From assembly GCA_013390375.1 (NCBI GenBank), contig JACATA010000002.1, positions 24,840-88,839 on the forward strand: a DNA stretch of 64,000 nt. Reading direction: 5' to 3'. The translations under genes and the position numbers were made by a program. The stretch is from Marine Group I thaumarchaeote. GTDB lineage: Archaea; Thermoproteota; Nitrososphaeria; Nitrososphaerales; Nitrosopumilaceae. This document shows, piece by piece, positions 54,565 through 63,724 of this stretch. The notes under the pieces are model-generated. The model did not search any database. It saw nothing but the letters and a program-made list of their open reading frames with translations, and was not told where the DNA came from. Position 1 is the stretch's first letter. The number at the start of each line of letters is the position of its first letter.

Positions 54565-55332
54565 ATGGATTTTAAACGATACTTTGGAAAAATAAAAAAT
54601 AAAGATAAAAAACCAAAGCACGAACCAGAGATTGTAGAAGAAATAGAACAAAGTGTTGTTGAAGAGGTAGAACCTAAAATAGTTGAAGAAGTAGATGTTA
54701 ATGTAAAGAAAACTCTGAATTTTGTGGATTCCAAGAAAGATCCACATGAATATCTTAAAAGATATCTTAAGGAACCAAAATACAAAGATTGGTTCAACCG
54801 TAATTATCCAAATTATACAATATATGATGCAGTTGGCTTATCTATATCGGATTACCTAAGCATGAAAAGAGAATTATTTCCAGAGTCAGAGACCATTAAT
54901 GAAGAAGAATTAAACAAAAAGAAAAAATCTGCTAATACAAATTTTAAACCAACAATTACACATGAAACTAAAACTAGCTTTGATGAATTTGTTGATGAGC
55001 GTATATTAGTAAGTCATAACGCATTTGGGAATAAAGAAATGAAGATTAAGATACTTGAAGTATCTGACGAAATTGCGCCATTAGCATCAAAATTTGGCGA
55101 CCGCATTAAAATAAATAAAATTATTGTTACAATAAAACATTTACAAACTCAGCAAATCGAAGAGGGAGAATTTGACATAGAATCTATTGAGAGAGAACTA
55201 ATTGAAAAAAGGCATTATACATCTACTAATCGTTGGGTCCCTACAGAAGTTATCAAAAATGGTTATGTAACAAACTCTAGACATACTTCGTTAATTAGTG
55301 ATGCTGTTGCTTTAGATTATATAGCGTTTTGA
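54565..55332 (+). CDS. lineage-specific protein with acidic N-terminus, 255 aa
   Basis: Not recognised. A basic start (FGKIKNKDKKPK) is followed by a Val/Glu-rich stretch (residues 20-46), a helical aromatic region with EYLKRYLKEPKYKDWF (about 62-110), a low-complexity linker, and a C-terminal alpha/beta region from residue 135. It lies downstream of the Hjc-like gene on the same strand. Confidence 0.6.
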   Translation: MDFKRYFGKIKNKDKKPKHEPEIVEEIEQSVVEEVEPKIVEEVDVNVKKTLNFVDSKKDPHEYLKRYLKEPKYKDWFNRNYPNYTIYDAVGLSISDYLSMKRELFPESETINEEELNKKKKSANTNFKPTITHETKTSFDEFVDERILVSHNAFGNKEMKIKILEVSDEIAPLASKFGDRIKINKIIVTIKHLQTQQIEEGEFDIESIERELIEKRHYTSTNRWVPTEVIKNGYVTNSRHTSLISDAVALDYIAF

Positions 55333-55405
55333 AATATCTGTTAATATAATTTTGAATTAATTTATTACAAGAAAAGTATAAGAAGGCTAAAGAAAATTCT
55401 TAGCA

Positions 55406-55741
55406 ATGATAACAAAAGAAATTGATATTAATGGAGAAAAGTTTCTTCTTACACTTACTGATCAGATCATAAATCAAGTTAATAATCTAAAATCACTTTA
55501 TAACGCTGCATATGAAGATCCTGAAAGTTTTGAACAAATTAGTGCAGAAATTTCGTCTACTATACAGGAAATTTCTAATGCAGTTGAACCAAAACCTGGT
55601 GATAACCATTTAGATAATTTAATCCAACAAGTAATCAAAACTGTTGATGATAAAACTGAAGAAACGAACAAACAATTAAAAGATAAACCAATTACAAAAA
55701 AGAGCAAAAAAAAGAATAAAAAAACAAAATCAAAAAAATGA
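55406..55741 (+). CDS. lineage-specific protein with Lys-rich tail, 111 aa
   Basis: Not recognised. A helical domain (1-85) is followed by a strongly basic tail of Lys and Lys-Ser. The tail suggests nucleic-acid or membrane-surface binding. No close partner is evident. Confidence 0.55.
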   Translation: MITKEIDINGEKFLLTLTDQIINQVNNLKSLYNAAYEDPESFEQISAEISSTIQEISNAVEPKPGDNHLDNLIQQVIKTVDDKTEETNKQLKDKPITKKSKKKNKKTKSKK

Positions 55742-55833
55742 ATTTTAGTTCATTCTTGATTAGCAATGTTTAACATTATACATAACTAATGAAAATACGT
55801 TTTAGTTATATCTAACAATGTTGTGATATAAGT

Positions 55834-55956
55834 ATGGGTACACATTGTGAATGTGGAATTTGTGGACATTTTAATGAAAAAGATTGTATTGAAAAAGAAT
55901 GCAAGTGTTGCAGTAATTTCCATCTAAGATCTGGTTCTAAAATAAATGAAAAATAA
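55834..55956 (+). CDS. Cys-rich mini-protein, 40 aa
   Basis: ORF MGTHCECGICGHFNEKDC followed by IEKECKCCSNFH. Seven Cys and three His fall within 30 residues, enough for two zinc or other metal sites. A TATA-like ttatatct lies 21-28 bases before the ATG. A metallothionein-like or zinc-knuckle role is possible but unproven. Confidence 0.6.
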   Translation: MGTHCECGICGHFNEKDCIEKECKCCSNFHLRSGSKINEK

Positions 55957-55968
55957 CATAACAAAAAA

Positions 55969-56343
55969 CTATAACTTGATTAATATTGTTTGAAGCTTTT
56001 CAATCAGTTTTTTGTCATTCAATGAATTTATAATCAACAATCTCAAATTTTTTAGTCTGTCTGAATCCTTGTAATAAACTTGTCCTAATATCTCAATCTC
56101 CCTTGTAAAATCATATGTATCAATATAGTATGTAGCTAATTTGTTTAGAGCAACTAAATGATCTGTTTGATATTTTTTTCCATCTAATTTACTATGTATA
56201 ACTTGCAAAAGTCCCCTAATTTTGGATAGTTCTTTTTTAATTATTTCAAGATCAGCCGGGTTATCACTTAATTCAGTTAATATTTTATAAGAAGCCAAAA
56301 TTTGGGCTAAAATTCCTTTTAAATATTCATCAATAGTTACCAA
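55969..56343 (-). CDS. lineage-specific helical protein, 124 aa
   Basis: Not recognised. All-helical, Leu/Ile/Lys-rich, without Cys or membrane segments. It uses a TTG start at 56343, and its mid-region GLLQVIHSKLDGKKYQTDHL is the most distinctive part. It is divergent from thrC. Confidence 0.55.
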   Translation of the reverse strand: MVTIDEYLKGILAQILASYKILTELSDNPADLEIIKKELSKIRGLLQVIHSKLDGKKYQTDHLVALNKLATYYIDTYDFTREIEILGQVYYKDSDRLKNLRLLIINSLNDKKLIEKLQTILIKL

Positions 56344-56451
56344 AACAATTGATAATTAACATAACCATTCAAAAAGTTTAGGAATGTTAAATCAAGATAA
56401 CAATAAAATTTTGCCAAATTTCTTATCTTTAAATTACTGGCAACCACAAGT

Positions 56452-57795
56452 GTGGCGTTGCAAGATAAATCATATTTAAAATGTATTAACAAGAAATGCG
56501 GAAAAGAGTATCCGATTCCCATTATTGAATTTAATTGTACGTGTGGAAATCTTTTAGATGTTAAATACAAAGATACTCCTTCACAAAATCTCAAAGAAGT
56601 GTTTTATCAAAGAAGAGACCCGCAGGGAAGTATATTTAACGAAAGTGGTGTATGGCGATTTCGTGAACTATTAAATTTTTGTGAGATAGATACAGAAGAT
56701 CTAAATCAGTGCTCGCAACACTTAGTTTCACTTGATGGTGCTGAAGGAAGACAATCAAAACCATATCATATGTCAAAAGTTGCAAAATTTGTGGGAATTG
56801 AAAATGAAAAATTAATGTTACAACCAGAAGGCTACAATCCAAGTGGTTCATTTAAAGATAATGGCATGTCTGCTGCTGTTACACATGCAAAATTAGTCGG
56901 CGCAAAAAAAATCATTTGTGCATCAACTGGTAATACATCAGCTTCAGCAGGGATGTATGCGGCAAATGAAAATATGGAATGTGATGTATATATTCCAGAA
57001 GGTGAAATTGCTCCAGGTAAACTTAGTCAAGCATATCAATTTGGTACACAAATAATACACGTTCATGGAAATTTTGATGATGCGTTTACAAAATCATTAA
57101 TTGATGCTAAAGAATCTGGAGGTTATACAGTAAATTCAATTAATCCATTTAGAATTGAGGGTCAAAAAGCCATTCCATATCGTGCATTAGAATTCTTAGA
57201 TTGGGAAACTCCTGATTGGATAGTTTATCCTGGTGGTGCACTTGGTAATACATCAAGTTGCGGAAAATGTTTAATGGAATTATATGAGTGGGGTTGGATT
57301 AAAAAAATTCCACGAATTGCTGTTATTAATGCTGATGGTGCTAATACTTTAGATGTTTTATACAATGGAAAATTTGAGGATACTGAATTACGATGGAATG
57401 ATGGAAACCCTGATACTGAATTAATTAATAGATATTATATTAAAATGAATAAAGATGGAATACGACCAAAAACAAAGGCTACTGCAATACAAATTGGTAA
57501 ACCATCTAACTTAGTGAAAGGATTACGAGCGTTAGAATTTACAGATGGAATTGTCATTAGTATAACCGATAAAGAAATGTTAGATGGAATGTCAGTAGTA
57601 GGATTAAATGGTTTTGACTGTGAAATGGCTTCAGGTGCAGTTCCGGCCGGTATAAAGAAATTGCTTAACGAAAATATCATAAAAAAGGATGATGAAATTG
57701 TTGGTATTTTAACTGGAAGACAAAAAGAACCATTATTGCCTATAAATTATCATAATGAACCATCGAATCAGTTCGCAAAGCCTCCAAAACGATGA
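56452..57795 (+). CDS. thrC: threonine synthase
   Basis: PLP enzyme converting O-phosphohomoserine to threonine, 447 aa. N-terminal zinc-ribbon-like part (CINKKCG, FNCTCG), PLP Lys135 in NPSGSFKDNGMS, ASTGNTSASAGMYAA, and the phosphate-binding PGGALGNTSS. The GTG at 56452 gives the zinc part intact. It is a single gene without other threonine genes nearby. Confidence 0.94.
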   Translation: MALQDKSYLKCINKKCGKEYPIPIIEFNCTCGNLLDVKYKDTPSQNLKEVFYQRRDPQGSIFNESGVWRFRELLNFCEIDTEDLNQCSQHLVSLDGAEGRQSKPYHMSKVAKFVGIENEKLMLQPEGYNPSGSFKDNGMSAAVTHAKLVGAKKIICASTGNTSASAGMYAANENMECDVYIPEGEIAPGKLSQAYQFGTQIIHVHGNFDDAFTKSLIDAKESGGYTVNSINPFRIEGQKAIPYRALEFLDWETPDWIVYPGGALGNTSSCGKCLMELYEWGWIKKIPRIAVINADGANTLDVLYNGKFEDTELRWNDGNPDTELINRYYIKMNKDGIRPKTKATAIQIGKPSNLVKGLRALEFTDGIVISITDKEMLDGMSVVGLNGFDCEMASGAVPAGIKKLLNENIIKKDDEIVGILTGRQKEPLLPINYHNEPSNQFAKPPKR

Positions 57796-57853
57796 ATAGT
57801 TTTTCTAGTTAACGTTGTAAATGTGAAACCTTAAAAGAAGCTTCTGTTAATTG

Positions 57854-57928
57854 ATGATGCAAACAAATGTGGTGGATTTTAAATTAATGTCAGGGTATTT
57901 TATTGCCATGAGGATTAGTAGGAATTAA
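57854..57928 (+). CDS. possible 24-aa leader ORF before the CBS/CorC gene
   Basis: ORF MMQTNVVDFKLMSGYFIAMR plus ISRN ends one base before the next ATG. It could be a translated leader, or just open sequence; there is no other support. Confidence 0.2.
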   Translation: MMQTNVVDFKLMSGYFIAMRISRN

Positions 57929-57929
57929 A

Positions 57930-59177
57930 ATGGAATTAACATTTGAAATAATAACATTATCTGTTTTAATCGCATTGTCTGGTTTTTTCAGTGGTTTAGA
58001 AGTAGCATTAGTTGGAGTTACACGCTCAAAAGTTAATCAAATGCTTAGCAAAAAATTACCTGGTGCTAAGTCACTTCATAAACTAAAATCTAATCCTAGT
58101 AGAATGATGGCGAGTGTTAACCTTGGAAATAATTTGGTTAATGTTGCGTCTACTGCATTGGCAACCAGCATTGCACTAAAAATATTTGAAAATAATGGCT
58201 TGGCTATTGTAATTGGTGCAATGACATTTTTAATCCTAGTTTTTGGTGAAATAACTCCAAAAACGTATTGTAATGCAAACGCAGCAAAAATTGCACTTAG
58301 ATATAGTAGGGTGTTACTTGCATTTAGTTATGCATTTTATCCAGTTGTATGGATTTTTGAACAGATAACAAAAGGAATAATAAAATTAACTGGTAGCAGT
58401 CAAGAACCACCTAGATTAACTGAAGAGGAAATTAAAGGTGTAATTGAACAAGGTCTTGAAGATAATGCAATTGAAAAACAAGAAAGTAAATTAGTTCATG
58501 GCGCATTAAATTTTGATGATATTGTAATTCGCTCAGTCATGACTCCAAGAATCAAAATGTTTACACTTAACTCAAAAATGCTACTTTTTGAGGCATTACC
58601 ATTAATCAACAAAAGTGGATTTTCCAGAATACCACTATATGGAAAAAATCATGATGAAATTACAGGAATTATTAACGTGAGAGACATTTTGAAATATTTA
58701 GAAATGGATCAAAAGTTGGTTAATTTACAACAGCTCGCAAGAAAACCTATTTTTGTGTCTCAAGAAAAAAAAGTTAGTGATCTATTAAAAGAAATGCAGG
58801 GTAGAAAAGCTCACATGGCAATTGTTTTAGATGAATTTGGTGGAGTAGAGGGTTGCGTTACATTAGAAGATCTGGTAGAAGAAATTGTTGGTGAAATACA
58901 TGATGAAACAGATGTAGCAAAATCTAATTTTCAAAAAGAAGGTAGTGATGTAATAATCACTAATGGCGATATTGAAATTGATGAAATTAATGAAATTTTT
59001 AAAACAGATCTTCCTCAGGGTAACGATTACGCTTCACTCAGTGGCTTATTACATGAGAGATTACGTGATATTCCAAAAGAAGGCGATAAAATTGTTATAG
59101 GTAAACTTCGTATTATTGTAGAAAAGGTTCTAAGTAACAAACCTGAAAAAATCAGGATTGAAAAAGTTATAATTTAA
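57930..59177 (+). CDS. CNNM/CorC-type membrane protein (DUF21-CBS-CorC_HlyC)
   Basis: 415 aa. DUF21 membrane domain (about 1-165, four helices, SGFFSGLEVALVGV, FGEITPKTYC), two CBS domains (about 190-330, including VMTPRIKMFTL and GGVEGCVTLEDLVEEIVG) and the C-terminal transporter-associated domain. Related to magnesium and cobalt efflux or homeostasis proteins. It is convergent with gap and shares four bases with its 3' end. Confidence 0.92.
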   Translation: MELTFEIITLSVLIALSGFFSGLEVALVGVTRSKVNQMLSKKLPGAKSLHKLKSNPSRMMASVNLGNNLVNVASTALATSIALKIFENNGLAIVIGAMTFLILVFGEITPKTYCNANAAKIALRYSRVLLAFSYAFYPVVWIFEQITKGIIKLTGSSQEPPRLTEEEIKGVIEQGLEDNAIEKQESKLVHGALNFDDIVIRSVMTPRIKMFTLNSKMLLFEALPLINKSGFSRIPLYGKNHDEITGIINVRDILKYLEMDQKLVNLQQLARKPIFVSQEKKVSDLLKEMQGRKAHMAIVLDEFGGVEGCVTLEDLVEEIVGEIHDETDVAKSNFQKEGSDVIITNGDIEIDEINEIFKTDLPQGNDYASLSGLLHERLRDIPKEGDKIVIGKLRIIVEKVLSNKPEKIRIEKVII

Positions 59178-60226
59178 TCTTTTTTTGAAAAATGTTCTTC
59201 TAGTAATTTTTTCTTTTCATCCATATTGAACAATTTTTTTGTACGTTTTAACGCATCGTCATAATTACGTTGAAATAGCATTGCTTGCAATAGCATATAA
59301 TTCTCTGGAATTACAAGACCGGTTTGATCATCAGAATACATTAATTGAACTGTATCACCAATAGACATAGTCATATTAGCATGAATGTGTAGCATGTTTG
59401 TATCCTTAAAATTAAATTTTGTAGATTCAGCAAAGTCACGAACATCTTTTGTTCCTTTAGCTGTCCATAGAATTGCAATTCCAAATTCGTTCTTAAATAA
59501 TTCGTGGATTTCATCTGAAGTTGGTGCGTTTGCATTGAAACGTATATCCATAATATGTAAATGCATTTGTCTGGTAGGAACTTTAATTGTTCTAACGAAA
59601 AGTGGAGTATCTTCTCCAAAAAACGCTTTTACATCTGTTCCATGATGTGGATTCTCTGTCATTTCAATTGTATCATCAATTTGTTTATCCGTTTGCTCCA
59701 GATCTGCCCATCTTCTTACCAACGTTACATCAATTCGAGTTAATTTATCAGCATATTTTTCTTTCAATGGATTTAAAATTCTACCCATACCAGTTACGTT
59801 ACAACTTCCCTGCATCACGTATTTTTTATCAAATGCCTCAACATAGTTTACTCTAGAATTAAAAAGAATATCAGATACTGCATTATCATTAAAAATTGTT
59901 TCACCGCCCTGAAAAATAGCCTTAATACCCTTTGGTTCGTAGATATTTTTTTTATTAATAAATCCGTTACCACCAGGTGAAGCATCTATTACTAAATCAC
60001 AGTCATCAATTACAGATTCAATTGAGCCCGAAATATCATAATTCTTGAAATTATCAATTTTATCTTCAGGAACATAAACAGAAAATCCATCATTAATAAC
60101 ATGCTGTACTTTTTCATTTGAGGAATGTTTTCCAATTCCCACTACATCTATGTCAGGATCACCTTTGATAAATTTTGTAATACGGCTACCAATTGATCCA
60201 TATCCATTTACAAAAACTTTCTTCAT
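59174..60226 (-). CDS. gap: type II glyceraldehyde-3-phosphate dehydrogenase
   Basis: Archaeal phosphorylating GAPDH, 350 aa. NGYGSIGSRI binds NAD(P), and SCNVTGMGR carries the catalytic Cys142; DASPGGNG and HHGTDVKAFFG are conserved. It likely works in gluconeogenesis in a carbon-fixing cell. The ATG at 60226 leads directly into the nucleotide fold. Confidence 0.95.
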   Translation of the reverse strand: MKKVFVNGYGSIGSRITKFIKGDPDIDVVGIGKHSSNEKVQHVINDGFSVYVPEDKIDNFKNYDISGSIESVIDDCDLVIDASPGGNGFINKKNIYEPKGIKAIFQGGETIFNDNAVSDILFNSRVNYVEAFDKKYVMQGSCNVTGMGRILNPLKEKYADKLTRIDVTLVRRWADLEQTDKQIDDTIEMTENPHHGTDVKAFFGEDTPLFVRTIKVPTRQMHLHIMDIRFNANAPTSDEIHELFKNEFGIAILWTAKGTKDVRDFAESTKFNFKDTNMLHIHANMTMSIGDTVQLMYSDDQTGLVIPENYMLLQAMLFQRNYDDALKRTKKLFNMDEKKKLLEEHFSKKD

Positions 60227-60364
60227 AATTATTTTTAGAGACTGTCATTTATTTACATACTGTATGCTAAACGATCCATAATCTATAAGTTAGAAATTAT
60301 TGGTAATTTTGATTTTTTAGATGTATAATAAAGACCTAAATCCGCATGATTTTTTATTGCAACC

Positions 60365-61108
60365 ATGGAACCCGACTCAAAAAAATCACAGGGAACATCT
60401 AATCGAACTGTTCATTGGCCATCACTTGGAATTGGGGCTGGAATTGCCATTGCTTGTATTTTTTGTGGTGTATTATTGGTAAATATGATTAACACAGAAT
60501 CTACACAAGTTTTAGATGAAATTATAATAAATGAAATTACAACAACAAAAAAACCTACAATTGCATCATTTTATGACAACGCATCACCAATCTTAGGTGA
60601 TCTAAATGCACCACTTACTATGATTGAGTTTGGTGACTATCAATGTACATTTTGTAAAAAGTTTTTCGATGAAACAGAGGAATCTATTCTAACAAATTAT
60701 GTTGAAACTGGAAAAGTGAAAATGCTGTTTAAAGATTTCATAGTGGTTAATGAGGATTCTGTAAATGCGGCTAGTGCTGCACATTGTGCAAATGATCAAA
60801 AAATGTTTTGGCAATACCATTCAACATTATACAATAATTGGGATGGTGAAGGAACAGGTTGGGCATCTTCTGAACAACTTCATCAATTTGCATCTACATT
60901 AGGTTTAGACATGGATAAATTTTCAGAATGTATGTCTAAATCAAAATGGAAAGAATTAGTTGATTCAAGCCATGCAGATGGTCGTACATTGGGTGTTGAT
61001 GCAACACCAACATTTTTTATCATCGATCAAAACAATAAGGTACTAAAAATCATTGGTGCACAACGTTATGATGTGTTTCAGGAAGTGTTTGATTCATTAC
61101 TTGAATGA
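60365..61108 (+). CDS. membrane-anchored DsbA-family thioredoxin-like protein
   Basis: 247 aa with an N-terminal anchor helix (about 21-41) and a DsbA-like domain. The redox site is Cys94-Thr-Phe-Cys97 in FGDYQCTFCKKF; cis-Pro lies in GVDATPTFFI. It probably makes or isomerises disulfides in exported proteins such as the copper proteins of this window. A third Cys near position 185 is usual for this archaeal group. Confidence 0.9.
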   Translation: MEPDSKKSQGTSNRTVHWPSLGIGAGIAIACIFCGVLLVNMINTESTQVLDEIIINEITTTKKPTIASFYDNASPILGDLNAPLTMIEFGDYQCTFCKKFFDETEESILTNYVETGKVKMLFKDFIVVNEDSVNAASAAHCANDQKMFWQYHSTLYNNWDGEGTGWASSEQLHQFASTLGLDMDKFSECMSKSKWKELVDSSHADGRTLGVDATPTFFIIDQNNKVLKIIGAQRYDVFQEVFDSLLE

Positions 61109-61180
61109 TAGTAATTTTCAGAAAAATTAACATTGATCTAAAAATTTGTTAATAAAATCTGAAAAAATTAACTGTAAATC

Positions 61181-61188
61181 TATATATT
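61181..61188 (+). promoter_or_regulatory. TATA-like box of HMG-CoA synthase
   Basis: tatatatt lies 22-29 bases before the ATG at 61210, favouring it over the ATG at 61204. Confidence 0.5.
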
Positions 61189-61209
61189 CTAAGTTGAAAA
61201 GGCATGCTC

Positions 61210-62604
61210 ATGGCAGCAGGCATAGATGATATTGCTATATACATTCCTCAGCTTTATGTTGAGGCATCTGATTTTGCAAAGGCACGTGGATTAGATCCAG
61301 AAAAATTAGAGCGTGGTTTAGGGATTGGACAGATGGCAATTGTTGATACAAACCAGGATCCAGCATGCCTTGCTTCAAATGCTTGCCTAAATGTCATGCA
61401 AAAAAACAAACTGTCACCTGATGAAATTGGCAGACTGTACGTTGCAACAGAATCAGCATTTGATGAATCAAAGGCAATGAATTCTTACGTTATTGGAATG
61501 TTGGAACAGGTTTATGGTGAGGGGACTTTTGGACATTGCGGTGGAATTGAATGTAAGTTTGCATGTGTCAGCGGTTCATACGCATTATATGATAATACTA
61601 ATTGGATTAGAGCTGGTGAAGCTGAAGGCAAATATGCACTAGTTGTTGTTTCAGATATCGCAAAATATGATTTGGGTTCTAGTGGTGAAGTAACACAAGG
61701 TGCAGGCGCTATTGCAATGTTGTTAAATGATAATCCTAGGTTGTTAGCATTTGATCCTAAAGTTACATCAACATCAATCAAAAATGAATATGATTTTTAC
61801 AGACCGTTTGGCAAAGAAACTCCAATTGTTCATGGCCAGTACTCTAATCTTCTTTATTTAATTCAAGTAAAAAATGCATTAATTGATTATAAAAGAAAAG
61901 TCATCAATACTGGGTTAATTAAACTAAAAGAAGGTGAAACGATTCTTGATCATGTTGATTATCTAAATATGCACCTCCCGTATAGCAATATGGGTAAAAA
62001 AGCGCTAGCTTATCTTGTTAGACATGAATGGAGAGATTTACCAAGATGGAAAAAAATCATTGAAAAAATAGGAATGGATGAACCTACTCCAAAAGATCCG
62101 CGTGGTACAATTGAATCTGTTCTCGCGGATGCAGAATTTATGGCCAAAGATCATCAGTTTACAAAATTATTTACAAATACAGAAGAGTATGTTGAACTTT
62201 ATGAATCAAAACTTTCTAGCTCATTGATTGGATCTAAAATGATTGGTAATCTATACACTGCATCATTATATCTTGGATTTAGAAGCAGTCTAGAGTTTGA
62301 ATATCAAAAAGGAGTTAACTTAAATGGAAAACGTGTTGGATTTTGTTCTTATGGTAGTGGAGCTAGTGCGATGATCTTTAGTGGCATAATACAACCTGAA
62401 TATGAACAAGTTGTAAAAGATATGAATCTTGAAGCAGAAATTGGACCTAGAACTAAGCTATCTTTAGAAGAATATGAAGATCTTCATGAAAATAAGCGTA
62501 GTCCAGAAAATAATATTCGTTCAGCCAATAAAGAATTCATTTTAGTTGATGTTAATACATCTACTGAAAGTCGTGGAGAACGTCAATATACATTTGTTAG
62601 TTAA
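61210..62604 (+). CDS. hydroxymethylglutaryl-CoA synthase
   Basis: Condenses acetyl-CoA with acetoacetyl-CoA for isoprenoid lipids. 464 aa. Catalytic Glu81 (ATESAFDES), Cys119 (KFACVSGSY) and the His of MHLPYSNMGKKA. The length and C-terminal region with YLGFRSSLEFEYQKG resemble the eukaryote- and Gram-positive-type enzyme more than the shorter enzyme of many archaea. Neither thiolase/DUF35 pair is adjacent. Confidence 0.92.
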   Translation: MAAGIDDIAIYIPQLYVEASDFAKARGLDPEKLERGLGIGQMAIVDTNQDPACLASNACLNVMQKNKLSPDEIGRLYVATESAFDESKAMNSYVIGMLEQVYGEGTFGHCGGIECKFACVSGSYALYDNTNWIRAGEAEGKYALVVVSDIAKYDLGSSGEVTQGAGAIAMLLNDNPRLLAFDPKVTSTSIKNEYDFYRPFGKETPIVHGQYSNLLYLIQVKNALIDYKRKVINTGLIKLKEGETILDHVDYLNMHLPYSNMGKKALAYLVRHEWRDLPRWKKIIEKIGMDEPTPKDPRGTIESVLADAEFMAKDHQFTKLFTNTEEYVELYESKLSSSLIGSKMIGNLYTASLYLGFRSSLEFEYQKGVNLNGKRVGFCSYGSGASAMIFSGIIQPEYEQVVKDMNLEAEIGPRTKLSLEEYEDLHENKRSPENNIRSANKEFILVDVNTSTESRGERQYTFVS

Positions 62605-62649
62605 GACACAGAAATAGATTATTACAATTTTAACCAATTCCATAATTAA

Positions 62650-62745
62650 ATTACTAGAATACTTAGGATACCATCACAAATCCTAGAAAGTTTAGTAGAT
62701 GTAGCATTATGGTTTATTCCAGAATGTCCACAATTCTTAAGATAA
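62650..62745 (+). pseudogene. remnant of a WFIPE small ORF
   Basis: An open stretch without ATG, GTG or TTG ends in WFIPECPQFLR-stop. It parallels WFIPERPKFFR-stop of the ORF at 63697 at both DNA and protein level. A decayed copy of the same small gene is the simplest reading. Confidence 0.45.
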
Positions 62746-62766
62746 TGTTAGTTACTGAATGACATT

Positions 62767-62859
62767 ATGGGCATATATGATAAAATATATCATAATCCAT
62801 TTGTTCCGCTTTGCATTATAGTCGTTGGAGCAATAATACTTTTGTTTAATCTAATTTAA
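62767..62859 (+). CDS. single-helix membrane mini-protein, 30 aa
   Basis: ORF MGIYDKIYHNPFVPLCIIVV followed by GAIILLFNLI: one hydrophobic helix after a short polar start. Part of the tiny-gene array. Translation is unproven. Confidence 0.45.
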   Translation: MGIYDKIYHNPFVPLCIIVVGAIILLFNLI

Positions 62860-62886
62860 TATATTCAGTATAGGCATTTACAATAA

Positions 62887-62967
62887 ATGCTGATGATGAA
62901 GATAATTTCTCTGATTATTGATGAGAATTGGCAAGCTTATGAAGCATTTAGAATATTTTTAAGATAA
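62887..62967 (+). CDS. possible 26-aa ORF ending FRIFLR
   Basis: ORF MLMMKIISLIIDENWQAYEA plus FRIFLR. Its last bases and the 19-base spacer to the next ATG resemble those at 63780-63816, so it is part of a repeated arrangement. Weak on its own. Confidence 0.3.
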   Translation: MLMMKIISLIIDENWQAYEAFRIFLR

Positions 62968-62986
62968 AGTATAATTTTAGAATATT

Positions 62987-63103
62987 ATGAACGACAAGGA
63001 AAAACTTGAAGAAATTAAGAAAATATTTGACCAATTAACCTTATCCAACACGCGCAAGGTGTTTCAGGCGATTCAAAAAATCAGGAAAATATTAGAAGAA
63101 TGA
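62987..63103 (+). CDS. 38-aa helical ORF of the MND cassette
   Basis: Starts MNDKEKLEEIKKIF and ends IQKIRKILEE, similar at both ends to the 124-aa gene at 49877, as if its middle were deleted. The stop overlaps the next ATG (ATGA), as at 50 kb. Confidence 0.5.
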   Translation: MNDKEKLEEIKKIFDQLTLSNTRKVFQAIQKIRKILEE

Positions 63104-63276
63104 CACTAACAGATAAGGAAATCAAAGAAGCTTTACGACTTCTTGATGAAATGTTAGAAGGTAATGAAAGGGAAAAACAAAAAGGGTCTGCTCATGCTTT
63201 TAGAAAATTTCCTTATGGCATGGGTCATGAACAATACAATCTACTAAAAAAAATGATAAAAATCTTAACTTCTTAA
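63100..63276 (+). CDS. 58-aa helical ORF of the MTLTDKE type
   Basis: Starts MTLTDKEIKEALRLLDEMLE, then a Lys/Gly/His-rich centre (KFPYGMGHEQYN) and a helical end. A truncated copy is present at 50248. Function unknown; coding is supported by the shared overlap arrangement in both cassettes. Confidence 0.55.
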   Translation: MTLTDKEIKEALRLLDEMLEGNEREKQKGSAHAFRKFPYGMGHEQYNLLKKMIKILTS

Positions 63277-63311
63277 CTCGATTTATGTAGAATGGGTCAA
63301 TTACTAAAGAC

Positions 63312-63392
63312 ATGATAACACGAAGAAATAAGATCTACTTGATTGGTTTTGGCATTGTTGGAATAATTTTTATTGTTAGATTTTTGAGTTAA
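63312..63392 (+). CDS. 26-aa single-helix membrane ORF upstream of the hairpin element
   Basis: ORF MITRRNKIYLIGFGIVGIIF plus IVRFLS: a basic start and one transmembrane helix. The last ten codons and the stop are preserved in copy 1 at 50 kb, where the first part is missing. Confidence 0.5.
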   Translation: MITRRNKIYLIGFGIVGIIFIVRFLS

Positions 63393-63449
63393 TATTGTAC
63401 CAAACCAAAAGATTGGGTGAGATACTGGTACTATCTCATTCAATCGTTT
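63362..63449 (+). repeat. 88-bp dispersed element with 13-bp hairpin, copy 2
   Basis: Colinear with 50291-50378. Hairpin arms 63412-63424 and 63432-63444, loop ctggtac. Compared with copy 1 the inner stem changes from AAC/GTT to ATA/TAT, so pairing is kept in both copies. Confidence 0.75.
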
Positions 63450-63492
63450 CTCTAAATAATTATTTAATTAGTATTCTTAGTATTCTAAAGAC

Positions 63493-63585
63493 ATGACACG
63501 GTTCATGAAAAGACCATCTATCAAAGTCATTCTTATTCCATCTGCTTTATTACTTGCAGGTTTCATTTTTATCTTCATTAGATAA
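63493..63585 (+). CDS. 30-aa single-helix membrane ORF
   Basis: ORF MTRFMKRPSIKVILIPSALL plus LAGFIFIFIR: a basic N-terminus and one helix, similar in style to the ORF at 63312 but without clear identity. It directly follows the hairpin element. Confidence 0.45.
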   Translation: MTRFMKRPSIKVILIPSALLLAGFIFIFIR

Positions 63586-63595
63586 TCTAATCGTC

Positions 63596-63724
63596 ATGGC
63601 TAAATTACCATTAAACTTTCCATTGAAATGGATTATTATCGCAGTATGTTTAATATTTTCTGGATTATTTTTTACAAATGAAAAAATCATGACGGCATGG
63701 GGCAAATTTTGGCTTTGGAGCTGA
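63596..63724 (+). CDS. 42-aa single-helix membrane ORF
   Basis: Starts MAKLPLNFPLKWIIIAVCLI and ends KIMTAWGKFWLWS: one transmembrane helix with a Trp-rich tail. It overlaps the next ORF, which is in another frame, by 28 bases. Confidence 0.45.
   Translation: MAKLPLNFPLKWIIIAVCLIFSGLFFTNEKIMTAWGKFWLWS

Noticed and set aside
59371..59856. Several overlapping ORFs opposite or within gap
   Set aside because: The type II GAPDH frame is complete with NAD motif and catalytic Cys; the others are shadows.
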